DNA of 40,626 nucleotides from CALHVX01 sp051027215. GTDB taxonomy: Bacteria; Pseudomonadota; Gammaproteobacteria; Pseudomonadales; Azotimanducaceae. The stretch lies in NCBI GenBank assembly GCA_051027215.1, contig JBPCXR010000331.1, positions 1 to 40,626 on the forward strand, written 5' to 3'. Under the pieces are notes generated by a model. The model had not been told where the DNA came from. It saw only the letters and a program-made list of their open reading frames with translations, and did no database searches. Positions 9,101-15,819 of this stretch are shown here, piece by piece (within the stretch, counting starts at the first letter, position 1; each line of letters opens with the position of its first letter). A program made the translations under genes and the position numbers.

Positions 9101-12100
9101 GCTTCGATGATCTGACTTTTCGGCTTTGCAAACCCGGCCCCAGTCGCGGCCCACTGCCGCAGCCGGCGGGCATTGGCTTGCACGGCGCGCTGATCGAACG
9201 CACCTTCTCCTCGCAACAGCGTAAGCGTTGCGGCGAAGGTATAACTGATCATCATGGGTGAGTGGCGAATGGCGTGCACATGCTCGTCGGCTAGACGCAG
9301 AATGTTGGCTGCACCCTTAAAGTCGTGAAACAGCACCGCCAAGTAGACCCGAATCGCGTAAACGTGAGCGGTAGCCACCAAGTCGGTCTTTTTGATGGGC
9401 GCAGCAGCCGCTGGCTCTTCTTCGCTGCCGAGGCCCACTAAGGTATTAACGGTTTGCAGAATGAAGGCGACCTGATTAACACCGGTAATGTGTTGGGCCG
9501 GCGTAAACGCGCTGCCTTGTTTGTTGATCTCTCGAGCTAAGGATCCCAATTCCATGCCCCGCAGTAGGGCGTTGACCGCGTACATCGCACCGGCTTCTGC
9601 AGCGAACTCGTAGTCTTGCGCACCAAGGCTGAAGTGCAGATTTTCAGACAGCGATTTCAACGCTGGATCCATGGGTTTAGACCAGGGTTCGAGCAGCCCG
9701 GCAAGCAGGCTGCGCGCGCGAATAGCGAAAGCCTCTTCGTTAAACTGGCTAGCGATCAGACGGGCGCTGTTGGCGAGCTTCAGTGCACGCTCGTTAAAGC
9801 CGTTGTCGAGGGATCGTACCGCGGTGTAGGCGAAAGCGTAGGCTACCTCGGCACAATAGGCGTCGTTGTTGTGTGCGGTGCGAATGACGTACTCCGCATG
9901 GCGCAAATGCTCATCGTCAGCGCCGCGCCGATACTGAATGTGCAAGAGCAGCGCGATTAGTCGGAATACCTGCTGCAGCGAGGCGCTGCTGATTTCCTTT
10001 AGCGGCGACTTTAGCGCTTGCGGCGGACTGTTGCGGCGCCCCAGTTTACGCAGAATCGACAGAGGGCCTTTATCTGCGCCGTTGCCAACATCGTAGTCGA
10101 GATCGAGCAGTGCCTTTTCCGTTAAGGTCAGCGCTTCATCCAATTCGTTTTTTACGATCGCCGCGCGGATTTCCACTTCCTGCATGGCGCTGCTAGCGCG
10201 TTCGGTATGTGCCACCACACGGCTGAGCTGATCAAAGTCGCCACACAAAAAGGCAGCTTCTGCCGCGCATTGGCATAGTTCCAAGTAGATTGGGCTAGGG
10301 TTCGGCGATTTGCTGAAAAACAGCGACAGGCCGCTACGACTATATTTGTAGGCTTTCTGAAATGCCCCGCGCTTCAACGACTCCCGCGCAGCCAACAAAT
10401 TGTAGTGGGCGAACTCGGAGCGGCGCTCTTCCTCTAGGCCCAACAGGTCTGCAGAAGCGTTTAAGTGATCGACGGTCAGTAGCAGGTTGGCGCCTTCCTG
10501 ACGGTATCGACGAATTAAATGCTGGGCGATGTCGTAGTGGTAAGCCCGCTTCTCTGCTTCGTTGATGCCCTCGTACACAGCCTGGGCAATGCGCGGATGG
10601 GAAAAACGGTAGTCGTTGCCATCGAGGCCCAGCAATCCGTGGCGAATCACCGAGCGCAGCGCCACAGCGGCTTCCGGCTCGGGCATATTTAGGAGGCTGG
10701 CAACGTCTTCGAGCTGAAATCGGTCCCCCAAGCAAGCGCCAACACGCAGACAGGTGAGGCCGTCTTCGCTGAGGTCGCCCAACTGTAGCTGAACTTTTTC
10801 TGCCGAGTTGTTGCTGAAGTAGTGGGCCCGAATCGCATCGATGTCCCAGGTCCACTCGTGCTCGTTGCTGTCGTAGCGTATGTCGCCCTGGTGGTGTAGC
10901 TCAAACACCAGATCTAGAAGCGGCGAGGGTAAGCCTTCGGTTTTATCGTGAAGCAGCGCCGCAAGCTCGCGCACTCGCGCTTCGCTCTGACCAAGCATGT
11001 CTGAGAGCATGGCTCTTACATCTTCGCGCTCTAACGGCGTGAGTTGGATGCGGGTGGTTTTGGTGGCGATTCGCGGCGGCGCAAAGACTTCGTCATCGCA
11101 ATCTTCACCGCCGCCAAATACCATCAGTAGGTTGCGCATTTCCAATGCAGTATTGAGCACTTCCTCGACCACCTGGGGTCGCAATTGCTCCAGGCCCTCG
11201 ATTACCAGGCACACAGGCAGCGGCGCGATGGCGCTGGCTAAATCGCGTACACCCTGGCTCAGCATGCCGCCGGTGTTGATTGAGCGTGAGGTAACGAAGG
11301 ATGACAGCTCTGGCACGAACGGCACGAGCGTGGTGATGTGGTCACTGTTCAAGCGCTGTAGGCGGTCGATCAGATCGCCGACCACGTCGCCATCTAGAGA
11401 CAGGGCCTGGCGTAGTACTGGGCGCAGCAGTTCTAGCCAGATCTCTTCCGCATCTTTCACGTCGTGCTGCGCGTAGGTGGGGTTCGAGATTCGGGTGCGA
11501 GCAACCAGCAACTGGCCTTCCGCAGCTTGCCGGGCGATTGCGCTGCAAAAAGATGATGTGCCAATGCCCTGAATTCCCGTAACTAGGAAGAACGAAATCT
11601 CCCCGTCCCGGGCACGCTGCAGATTGTCTTGCAAGCGCTTGATCTCTTCGTCGCGACCGTAAATCCGTTTCGGTAGCGATAGTTGACCCGGAGCATCCGT
11701 CTGGCCCAAGCGAAAGGGCACAATGTTTGCGAGCTCGCGGCCTTCGCTAATATCGTCATGGACACTGCCCGCGCTCTGATAGCGATCTTCTGGCTGTTTT
11801 GCCAATAGCTTAGCGACGACATCGGAGACCCAGTTTGGCGTTCGTTCCGAGACTTCCGTCAACGCTATGGGTTGGCTGGCGATGTGCGCATGAATCAGTT
11901 CCAGTGGGTCCGTTGCACTAAATGGCGGGTTGCCGCTGAATAGCTCGTATAGCGTTGCGCCCAGGGAGTACAGGTCGGTGCGATAGTCCACCACCCGGTT
12001 CACCCGTCCGGTTTGCTCCGGGGAGATATATGACAGTGTGCCGGCGAGCTGATTGCTGCTCTCGGATTGCGCATGGCCGCGCTCAGCGAAGGTTGCCAGA

Positions 12101-12522
12101 GCAAAATCGATGATGTGTACGTTCAGCGCATCATCGACGATCAAATTTCCAGGATTAAGGTCGCGATGGACCACGCCTTCATCATGAATCGATTGCAGCG
12201 CCGCGGCGATGTTACCGGCAACGGTAACGCACTGTTCGATGTCCAGCTGCCCTGCACGAATCAATTCGCGCAAGGAGCGGCCTCCGCAATCTTCAAAATA
12301 GAGCCGTTGATTGCGGTTATCGTACTCAATGGCGCGACAGACAAAAGGACTGGTGAGCGACTGCACCACGTTGAATTCGTGATAGTAGCGGTTGATGGCT
12401 TGGGGAGTTTGGGCGTTCGCTTTCAGAGATTTGGCAATGACCTGGACGCCATTGCGCCGCAGCCGCACGACCAAAGTGGCGTTGCTTTCATAGAGGGTCT
12501 GTCTGGCTTCTTGCTCGGCCAA
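6109..12522 (-). CDS. Giant hybrid sensor: Ser/Thr-kinase-like, AAA-like, helical repeats, GAF, PAS, histidine kinase, receiver, HPt
   Basis: A 2137-residue soluble protein starting at TTG 12522; no ATG or GTG lies in frame upstream before a stop. In order: protein-kinase-like domain (about 10-265), AAA/signalling ATPase domain (about 285-560), TPR-like helical region (about 560-1270), GAF (about 1280-1435), PAS (about 1450-1560), HisKA with His1590 in MSHEIRTP, HATPase (N box near 1707, G2 box GTGLGL), receiver with Asp1894 in LMDIHMPNMD, and HPt with His2061. This resembles the known kinase/AtoS-like trifunctional sensors of cyanobacteria and proteobacteria. Oddities: the kinase has HRDLNPGN (119-126) but DFA (139-141) instead of DFG, with no clear glycine loop. 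The Walker A lysine is threonine (Thr322 in GIQGIGTSS), and the Walker B segment reads CLVIEGLEQL. The histidine kinase and relay parts look fully active. No membrane helices are apparent, so the stimulus is probably cytoplasmic. It lies downstream of, and probably is transcribed with, the response regulator gene. Confidence 0.93.
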   Translation of the reverse strand: MAEQEARQTLYESNATLVVRLRRNGVQVIAKSLKANAQTPQAINRYYHEFNVVQSLTSPFVCRAIEYDNRNQRLYFEDCGGRSLRELIRAGQLDIEQCVTVAGNIAAALQSIHDEGVVHRDLNPGNLIVDDALNVHIIDFALATFAERGHAQSESSNQLAGTLSYISPEQTGRVNRVVDYRTDLYSLGATLYELFSGNPPFSATDPLELIHAHIASQPIALTEVSERTPNWVSDVVAKLLAKQPEDRYQSAGSVHDDISEGRELANIVPFRLGQTDAPGQLSLPKRIYGRDEEIKRLQDNLQRARDGEISFFLVTGIQGIGTSSFCSAIARQAAEGQLLVARTRISNPTYAQHDVKDAEEIWLELLRPVLRQALSLDGDVVGDLIDRLQRLNSDHITTLVPFVPELSSFVTSRSINTGGMLSQGVRDLASAIAPLPVCLVIEGLEQLRPQVVEEVLNTALEMRNLLMVFGGGEDCDDEVFAPPRIATKTTRIQLTPLEREDVRAMLSDMLGQSEARVRELAALLHDKTEGLPSPLLDLVFELHHQGDIRYDSNEHEWTWDIDAIRAHYFSNNSAEKVQLQLGDLSEDGLTCLRVGACLGDRFQLEDVASLLNMPEPEAAVALRSVIRHGLLGLDGNDYRFSHPRIAQAVYEGINEAEKRAYHYDIAQHLIRRYRQEGANLLLTVDHLNASADLLGLEEERRSEFAHYNLLAARESLKRGAFQKAYKYSRSGLSLFFSKSPNPSPIYLELCQCAAEAAFLCGDFDQLSRVVAHTERASSAMQEVEIRAAIVKNELDEALTLTEKALLDLDYDVGNGADKGPLSILRKLGRRNSPPQALKSPLKEISSASLQQVFRLIALLLHIQYRRGADDEHLRHAEYVIRTAHNNDAYCAEVAYAFAYTAVRSLDNGFNERALKLANSARLIASQFNEEAFAIRARSLLAGLLEPWSKPMDPALKSLSENLHFSLGAQDYEFAAEAGAMYAVNALLRGMELGSLAREINKQGSAFTPAQHITGVNQVAFILQTVNTLVGLGSEEEPAAAAPIKKTDLVATAHVYAIRVYLAVLFHDFKGAANILRLADEHVHAIRHSPMMISYTFAATLTLLRGEGAFDQRAVQANARRLRQWAATGAGFAKPKSQIIEAELAWRKGDSSKALELYEEAAKQARRTGLANDEGIAYELASRRCDEIERHDFAKLFMHNAYQAYLRWGATTKVNQLERDFGEQLAASASAGSSPAFNVNDLVDLTVRDYPAQNGGLAGNIESTEFSDRTIDTSTVLRAAQTLSGEILLDRVLSKLLRLALEHAGAQKAVMLLRGDSGGLSVEAIAQVDGDSSRRLSPPEPIETSNEVPISVVQFVARTKDVLVLADATQEDVFTQDPYVTQNLPLSVMCLPIVHRGQVTGVLYVEHRWLTGMFTAQRVEVLSLLASQAAISIENARLYANLHAARDEYQALYENAIEGLFRISPAGRLVRANPTLGKILGFEDSASLQEEYRDLLDRVFYSREAAAQFLSLLEERRLVSGFEAQGVTREGRIFWMSLTAQINQVNDRGEFIDGSLVDISERKEREQADKQRQIAEEATKAKSEFLANMSHEIRTPMNAILGFSKLTLETELGRKQHEYLTAIRNAAENLLTLVSDVLDFSKIEAGKLTLEEAQFKLADTLTDVERLFRTDIRKKGLYLAIDNRTTEHPDFPEDGYVLGDALRLQQVLVNLVGNAVKFTEEGGIRIKADIARSQAAEDGVQLTLRIDVEDTGIGVSDEQKLRLFNSFEQAESSITRRYGGTGLGLTICKRLVEVMGGEIELHSTPEVGSCFTFSVSLGARADSEGSSKTEEARSKRGNPDLLAGRRILVAEDNPINQQLALEYLRRGGAVVDIAEDGRKAVDKATQTDYDAILMDIHMPNMDGLEATLVLREQKLEVPIIAVSADALEERQAAAKTAGCDGYLTKPIDFDALLLKLEALLPAADAEDLALKRRASDSAATSAEAMEGTAEQAEPTVALDIDALSSRRLPGIDLRDAIKGHNGNIKLMLKLMGDFGNYYGDAGRRVREHIQNRQLEDAERLTHNLHGVAGSFGAARLKEASKTLELALISAQSEDAKSSSEDLTGLTQSFEVALTEVLESADAIAREEVPLRASDLAQG

Positions 12523-12599
12523 TTCGGTAACTACTTGCCAGTGGGCGTATTGAGGCTAATTGGTGGTCGGTGGCCGTGTCCACGCAACCTTGGCAGCAG

Positions 12600-12660
12600 G
12601 TGCCCCCACAGCCGGGGCACGCACGCAGCCCCTAGCGTACCCGCTTTGCGGTCACGCTAG
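12600..12660 (-). promoter_or_regulatory. Two hairpins between the response regulator and hybrid kinase genes
   Basis: The 149-bp gap holds two perfect-stem dyads. CTAGCGT (12632-12638) pairs with ACGCTAG (12654-12660) and encloses a CCGC-TTT-GCGG inner hairpin (12641-12651). GTGCCCC (12600-12606) pairs with GGGGCAC (12614-12620). The first begins about 11 bases after the regulator stop codon. Neither has a U-tract on the minus strand, so partial termination or mRNA processing that sets the regulator:kinase ratio is more likely than a hard stop. Read-through would supply the kinase gene, for which no separate promoter is obvious. Confidence 0.4.
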
Positions 12661-12671
12661 TGCCAGAAAAT

Positions 12672-13379
12672 TTACGCGACTTCCGGGGTAAACAGGTAGC
12701 CCGTGCCGTGAATGGTTGCGATGATCTTAGCGTTTGCGGCTCTTTCGCCCAGTTTCTTGCGCAACTGGCCGACCAAGACGTCGATGTAGCGATCATCCGG
12801 GAACCACTCTCTATTACGAATGCGGTTCATCAGCTGGTCACGATTCATGACTTCGCCAGCTTTTTCCATGAAAGCCAAGAGCAGCTGATACTCACCCGCG
12901 GACAGCTGTTTTAGCTCCCCTTCAGGTGACTCCAGCTCCCGCTTGTTCAGATCCAAGGTCCAGCCATCAAACTTACGAATGTGGTTTTTGCGCCGTTGGC
13001 TCTGCTGAATATGCACTCGTCGAAGCAGGTTTCGGGCGCGGCTGAGCAATTCGCGCGGATCGAACGGCTTAGTCACGTAGTCGTCGGCACCGCTCTCAAG
13101 CCCCAGAATTCGATCGATCTGCTCTTGCTTGCTGGTCACCAGGATGACGCCGACGTCAGATTGCGTACGAATTTCCCGGGTGAGCGTCAGCCCGTCTTTA
13201 CCGGGTAGTTTGATGTCCAGCAACACCAGCGTGACATCGTTTTCTTCCATGAGCCGCTGTACTTCGTCACCTTGGCCGGTGGAAGAGACTTTGAAGCCCT
13301 CTTCTTCGAAATAAGAAACGAGTTGTTCCCGAGTAATGGGCTCGTCTTCGACGATGAGTATGTGGTCCTGTTCAGCCAT
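12672..13379 (-). CDS. OmpR-family response regulator, TorR/ArcA-like
   Basis: 235 residues from the ATG at 13379, preceded by AGGGAA as a ribosome binding site five bases upstream; a longer frame to 13583 lacks this and is disfavoured. The N-terminal receiver has the acidic pair in ILIVEDEP, the phospho-acceptor Asp in LVLLDIKLPGKDG, the switch residue in ILVTSK and the Lys in DYVTKPFDPREL. The C-terminal winged helix (about 135-232) ends in IDVLVGQLRKKLGE and the wing HGTGYLF. The opening residues are close to the TorR/ArcA pattern. It precedes the giant hybrid kinase on the same strand, making it the natural terminal acceptor for that kinase's HPt domain. It is transcribed divergently from the yheU-like gene. 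In the mRNA, GTTCC/GGAAC (13396-13400 with 13381-13385) would fold over the ribosome binding site. Confidence 0.93.
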   Translation of the reverse strand: MAEQDHILIVEDEPITREQLVSYFEEEGFKVSSTGQGDEVQRLMEENDVTLVLLDIKLPGKDGLTLTREIRTQSDVGVILVTSKQEQIDRILGLESGADDYVTKPFDPRELLSRARNLLRRVHIQQSQRRKNHIRKFDGWTLDLNKRELESPEGELKQLSAGEYQLLLAFMEKAGEVMNRDQLMNRIRNREWFPDDRYIDVLVGQLRKKLGERAANAKIIATIHGTGYLFTPEVA

Positions 13380-13503
13380 AGTTCCCTGTCCCGTTGGAAC
13401 GTCATTACTTGCCGTGGTAGTAACGCACCACCAACAGGCAATTTCAAGGCGCGCAAGGGCTGGGTCTGCCAAGTTGCGCGCGAGGTCACGTAAACTGCGG
13501 GTC

Positions 13504-13737
13504 ATGGTCAAGATTTCTATGCAATCGTTGAGCGAAGCTGCGCTTTGCGGGGTGATTGACGACTTTGTGCTGCGTGAGGGCACGGACTACGGCAGCTCTG
13601 AAACTTCGCTCGAGCGCAAACGAGCCCAGGTGCGCGAACAACTGGAGCGAGGTGATGCGCAGATCTGGTTTGATCCGCAGACGGAGTCCGTGACGATTCG
13701 CCTCGCTCAATTGGATCCGGATTCCCCTCCGCCTTGA
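13504..13737 (+). CDS. YheU-family (UPF0270) protein
   Basis: 77 residues from ATG 13504. The segment DDFVLREGTDYGSSE, followed by a charged helix with LERKRAQVREQL and a final strand DAQIWFDPQTESVTI, matches the small gammaproteobacterial YheU/UPF0270 family, whose members are about 70-75 residues. No biochemical function is established for the family. It stands alone between a divergent response regulator and the leader of the surface-protein operon. A 7-bp hairpin (13749-13766) follows the stop codon. An in-frame extension back to 13336 would overlap the divergent gene's start and is not favoured. Confidence 0.8.
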   Translation: MVKISMQSLSEAALCGVIDDFVLREGTDYGSSETSLERKRAQVREQLERGDAQIWFDPQTESVTIRLAQLDPDSPPP

Positions 13738-13998
13738 GCGCTGGTTTGCTGTCAGCTTTCTGACAGGCGTCAAAAACCTATCCAATAAAGGTGTTGGCGC
13801 TGTCAGCATTACCGCAGGCGGGATTGCCGACGTGGGTAATTGCTGACATTTGACGGTGTTAGCTGCAAGTAAGCTTCACAACAGTGCTAAGCGGGTGTCA
13901 ATTTCCCGACATTCTTGAAACTGGTCACAGACCCCTTGTGAGCGCAGGGCAAACTCCTGTTTTGGCTAAAGATTAGCCATATTAGGACAGGTATTGCC
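13738..13998 (+). promoter_or_regulatory. Dyad-rich leader before the DUF11 operon
   Basis: 261 bases without a gene. Contents: GCTGTCAGC twice (13748-13756 and 13799-13807). CTGTCAG/CTGACAG forms a hairpin (13749-13766). TGTCAGCATTACC (13801-13813) pairs with GGTAATTGCTGACA (13835-13848) with one bulged T. CGGG/CCCG (13892-13908) contains TGTC-N8-GACA (13896-13911). GGCTAA-AGA-TTAGCC (13964-13978) is nested within CCTGT/ACAGG (13956-13991). AGGACAGG (13984-13991) can serve as ribosome binding site for the TTG at 13999. It probably combines a terminator for yheU, operators for a dimeric regulator and a structured 5' leader. I see no convincing -10/-35 pair. Confidence 0.45.
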
Positions 13999-15129
13999 TT
14001 GATATTTGCCGCCAGAAGGATTCGGCGACAGCGCCAATGTGCCCCAGCGCCAGCTCGAACAGAGTTGTTGTTGCTGAGCGCCGTGCTGTGGCTGTCGCTC
14101 AGTCCTCTGCTCTGGGCTGCTGGTACGGAAGCCGGGCGCACGGTGACCAATCGTGCAGAGATACGCTATCGGGTTGACGGTGGCAGTACTGAGCTAAACG
14201 ATGCCAGCGTGGTGACGACGCCAGTGGATGAACTGCTGGATGTCACGGTGACCCTGGCAGACAGCACCCCAGTTCCGGTGACTTCCCCAGCGACCGATGC
14301 TGTGCTGGAGTTTCTGGTAACCAACATCGGCAACGGCACCGAAGCCTTTCGATTGTTAACCCGGGATGCCTTGGCAGGGGATGATTTCGATCCAACGATT
14401 ACCACAGTTTACTTGGAAAGCAATGGTCTTGGCGGCTTGCAGGTGGGTCCGGGCGGAGACACGGAGTACGTACCTGGAGCCAGCGATCCGATTCTAAGCG
14501 CCGATCAGAGCCTCGGCGTGTACCTGGTTAGCGATGTGCCTTTGGGCTTGAGCCAGAATCAGTTGGGAACGGCGCAACTGCGCGCCATCGCGCGCACCAT
14601 CATCGATACAACGGCGATGGATGATCCAACGGCGGCAGGGTTTCCCAGCGTCGGCACAGCCTTTCCTGGTCTCGGCGACGCGGCAGATAATGGCGGAAAC
14701 GTCACGGCCGTTGTCGGTACGGCTCATGATCCCAGCAATCTACTGGTGCAGGCTTTGGGCAGCTACCAGGTCAACAGCGCCGTGGTAATTCTCAGTAAGA
14801 GCGTGTTGAGCGTTGCTGATCCCGCAGGCGGCAGCGAGGTGGTGACTGGCTCACGGGTTACCTATCAAATTGCGGTGAGCGTTGCTGGCGCAGGCAGCGT
14901 GGACAATCTGAGCGTGAGCGATCCGTTGCCGCCGGAGCTCGAGTATGTGCCCGGCACGCTGAGCGTCAGCCTATTGCCGGCTGGTGAAGAAAATGATGAC
15001 GACTTTCTGCCGTCAGGCACGGACAATACCGGCTATGACGCGGCCAATCGCCAGCTCGCAGCCACGCTAGGTTCCATCACTGGTGGCGCCGCCGCCATCT
15101 CGATCGAATTTCAAACAATTGTGCAGTGA
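13999..15129 (+). CDS. Secreted DUF11/TIGR01451-type repeat protein (first of operon)
   Basis: 376 residues from TTG 13999, seven bases after AGGACAGG. The basic N-terminus and the hydrophobic stretch ending LSPLLWAAG look like a Sec signal peptide, cleaved near residue 42. The mature part is acidic and beta-rich. It has an N-terminal motif AGRTVTNRAEIRYRVDGG, a middle domain around ATDAVLEFLVTNIGNGTEAF, and a C-terminal DUF11-like domain (about 270-376) with GSRVTYQIAVS and LSVSDPLPPELEYVPGTL, ending in strand AISIEFQTIV. It is laid out like the 437-residue protein two genes downstream, so the two are probably paralogues. DUF11 domains occur in bacterial surface and extracellular proteins and their role is generally structural or adhesive. 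There is no anchor or sorting signal, so it should be periplasmic or released. Confidence 0.85.
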   Translation: MIFAARRIRRQRQCAPAPARTELLLLSAVLWLSLSPLLWAAGTEAGRTVTNRAEIRYRVDGGSTELNDASVVTTPVDELLDVTVTLADSTPVPVTSPATDAVLEFLVTNIGNGTEAFRLLTRDALAGDDFDPTITTVYLESNGLGGLQVGPGGDTEYVPGASDPILSADQSLGVYLVSDVPLGLSQNQLGTAQLRAIARTIIDTTAMDDPTAAGFPSVGTAFPGLGDAADNGGNVTAVVGTAHDPSNLLVQALGSYQVNSAVVILSKSVLSVADPAGGSEVVTGSRVTYQIAVSVAGAGSVDNLSVSDPLPPELEYVPGTLSVSLLPAGEENDDDFLPSGTDNTGYDAANRQLAATLGSITGGAAAISIEFQTIVQ

Positions 15130-15173
15130 GCACGTTATCCGTCAGAGCAGTGTTCAAGTTACAGGAGGAGAAT

Positions 15174-15719
15174 ATGACGCCCGTCTTTTTTGCCCAGACT
15201 ACCTGGAGCCGAAATCTATCCGAGCGTTGTTGCAGGGCCGTGTGCCTTGCACTGGGTCTGGTCACCATGCTGTGTGCGCCATTGGCATTCGCAGCCCAGG
15301 TGGTCTTGACCAACGAGGTGCAGAAGGTGGAAACCTTCGTTGATGACAACGGCGTCGCGCAGCGTCGCCTGGTGGACGCCGATGGCGTGGTCCCGGGCGA
15401 TGAACTGCGTTACACGATTCGTTTTACCAACGAGGGCGCGGCAAGTGTCGATGCAGGCAGCATTGTCATTACCAATCCCATCCCAGATGACACCGAATAC
15501 TTAGATGGCACGGCATTCGGCTCAGGTACAAACATTACGTTTTCCACTGATGCTGGATCCAGCTTTGCGCAACCCGAAGAGTTAACAGTGGTCAAGGCAG
15601 GCGCAGTTGCGCCAACTGCGGCTGCGGCGAAGGAATACACCACCATACGGTGGGAATTCGCGCCTGAGCTCAAGGCCGGGGAGAGCAGTCATGTGTCGTT
15701 TAACGTGCGCTTGAAATAG
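15174..15719 (+). CDS. Small secreted DUF11-type protein
   Basis: 181 residues from ATG 15174, which sits seven bases after a perfect AGGAGG (15163-15168); a longer frame back to 15126 lacks such a site. The signal peptide runs through VCLALGLVTMLCAPLAFAA, cleaved near residue 41. The mature protein is essentially one DUF11/TIGR01451 domain: GVVPGDELRYTIRFTNEG, then IVITNPIPDDTEYLDGTAFG, finishing with the strand SSHVSFNVRLK. The strong ribosome binding site suggests it is made in higher amounts than its neighbours, as expected for a subunit that is assembled or exported in many copies; this is inference. It lies 44 bp after the first DUF11 gene in the same transcription direction. Confidence 0.85.
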   Translation: MTPVFFAQTTWSRNLSERCCRAVCLALGLVTMLCAPLAFAAQVVLTNEVQKVETFVDDNGVAQRRLVDADGVVPGDELRYTIRFTNEGAASVDAGSIVITNPIPDDTEYLDGTAFGSGTNITFSTDAGSSFAQPEELTVVKAGAVAPTAAAAKEYTTIRWEFAPELKAGESSHVSFNVRLK

Positions 15720-15778
15720 CGTCCGATTGAAGTGATCCGTTAGAGATCAGCGCGAGTGACAGACCATTGGAAGGTCGC

Positions 15779-15796
15779 CTAGGGGGGGAACCCTAG
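15779..15796 (+). promoter_or_regulatory. Hairpin with a G-rich loop upstream of the third DUF11 gene
   Basis: CTAGGG (15779-15784) and CCCTAG (15791-15796) form a perfect 6-bp stem around GGGGAA, inside the 100-bp gap between the second and third small genes. A second dyad, GACC/GGTC (15762-15776), lies just upstream. AAGGA about ten bases before ATG 15820 is the probable ribosome binding site. The hairpin could stabilise a processed mRNA end or lower expression of the distal genes. Confidence 0.35.
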
Positions 15797-15819
15797 TTAG
15801 TCATGATAAGGAATATCAC

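Noticed and set aside
12067..12660. 197-codon plus-strand open frame opposite the sensor kinase domain.
   Set aside because: The opposite strand encodes conserved kinase motifs; this frame has no recognisable family.
12660..12914. Plus-strand open frame opposite the response regulator.
   Set aside because: Antisense of a conserved winged-helix domain with no ribosome binding site or domain of its own.
13749..13766. LexA-like box CTGT...ACAG.
   Set aside because: The spacing is 10 rather than 8 bases and the inner sequence is a self-complementary stem, so a hairpin explains it better.
13790..13815. Possible sigma54 promoter (TGGCGC...GC) ahead of the DUF11 operon.
   Set aside because: The invariant GG-N10-GC spacing is not met.
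13940..13998. Possible GEMM-I (c-di-GMP) riboswitch before the DUF11 operon, suggested by GCGCAGGGCAAAC.
   Set aside because: The second conserved block (GACGCAAAGC) and the receptor helix are absent; only the AGGGCAAAC string matches.
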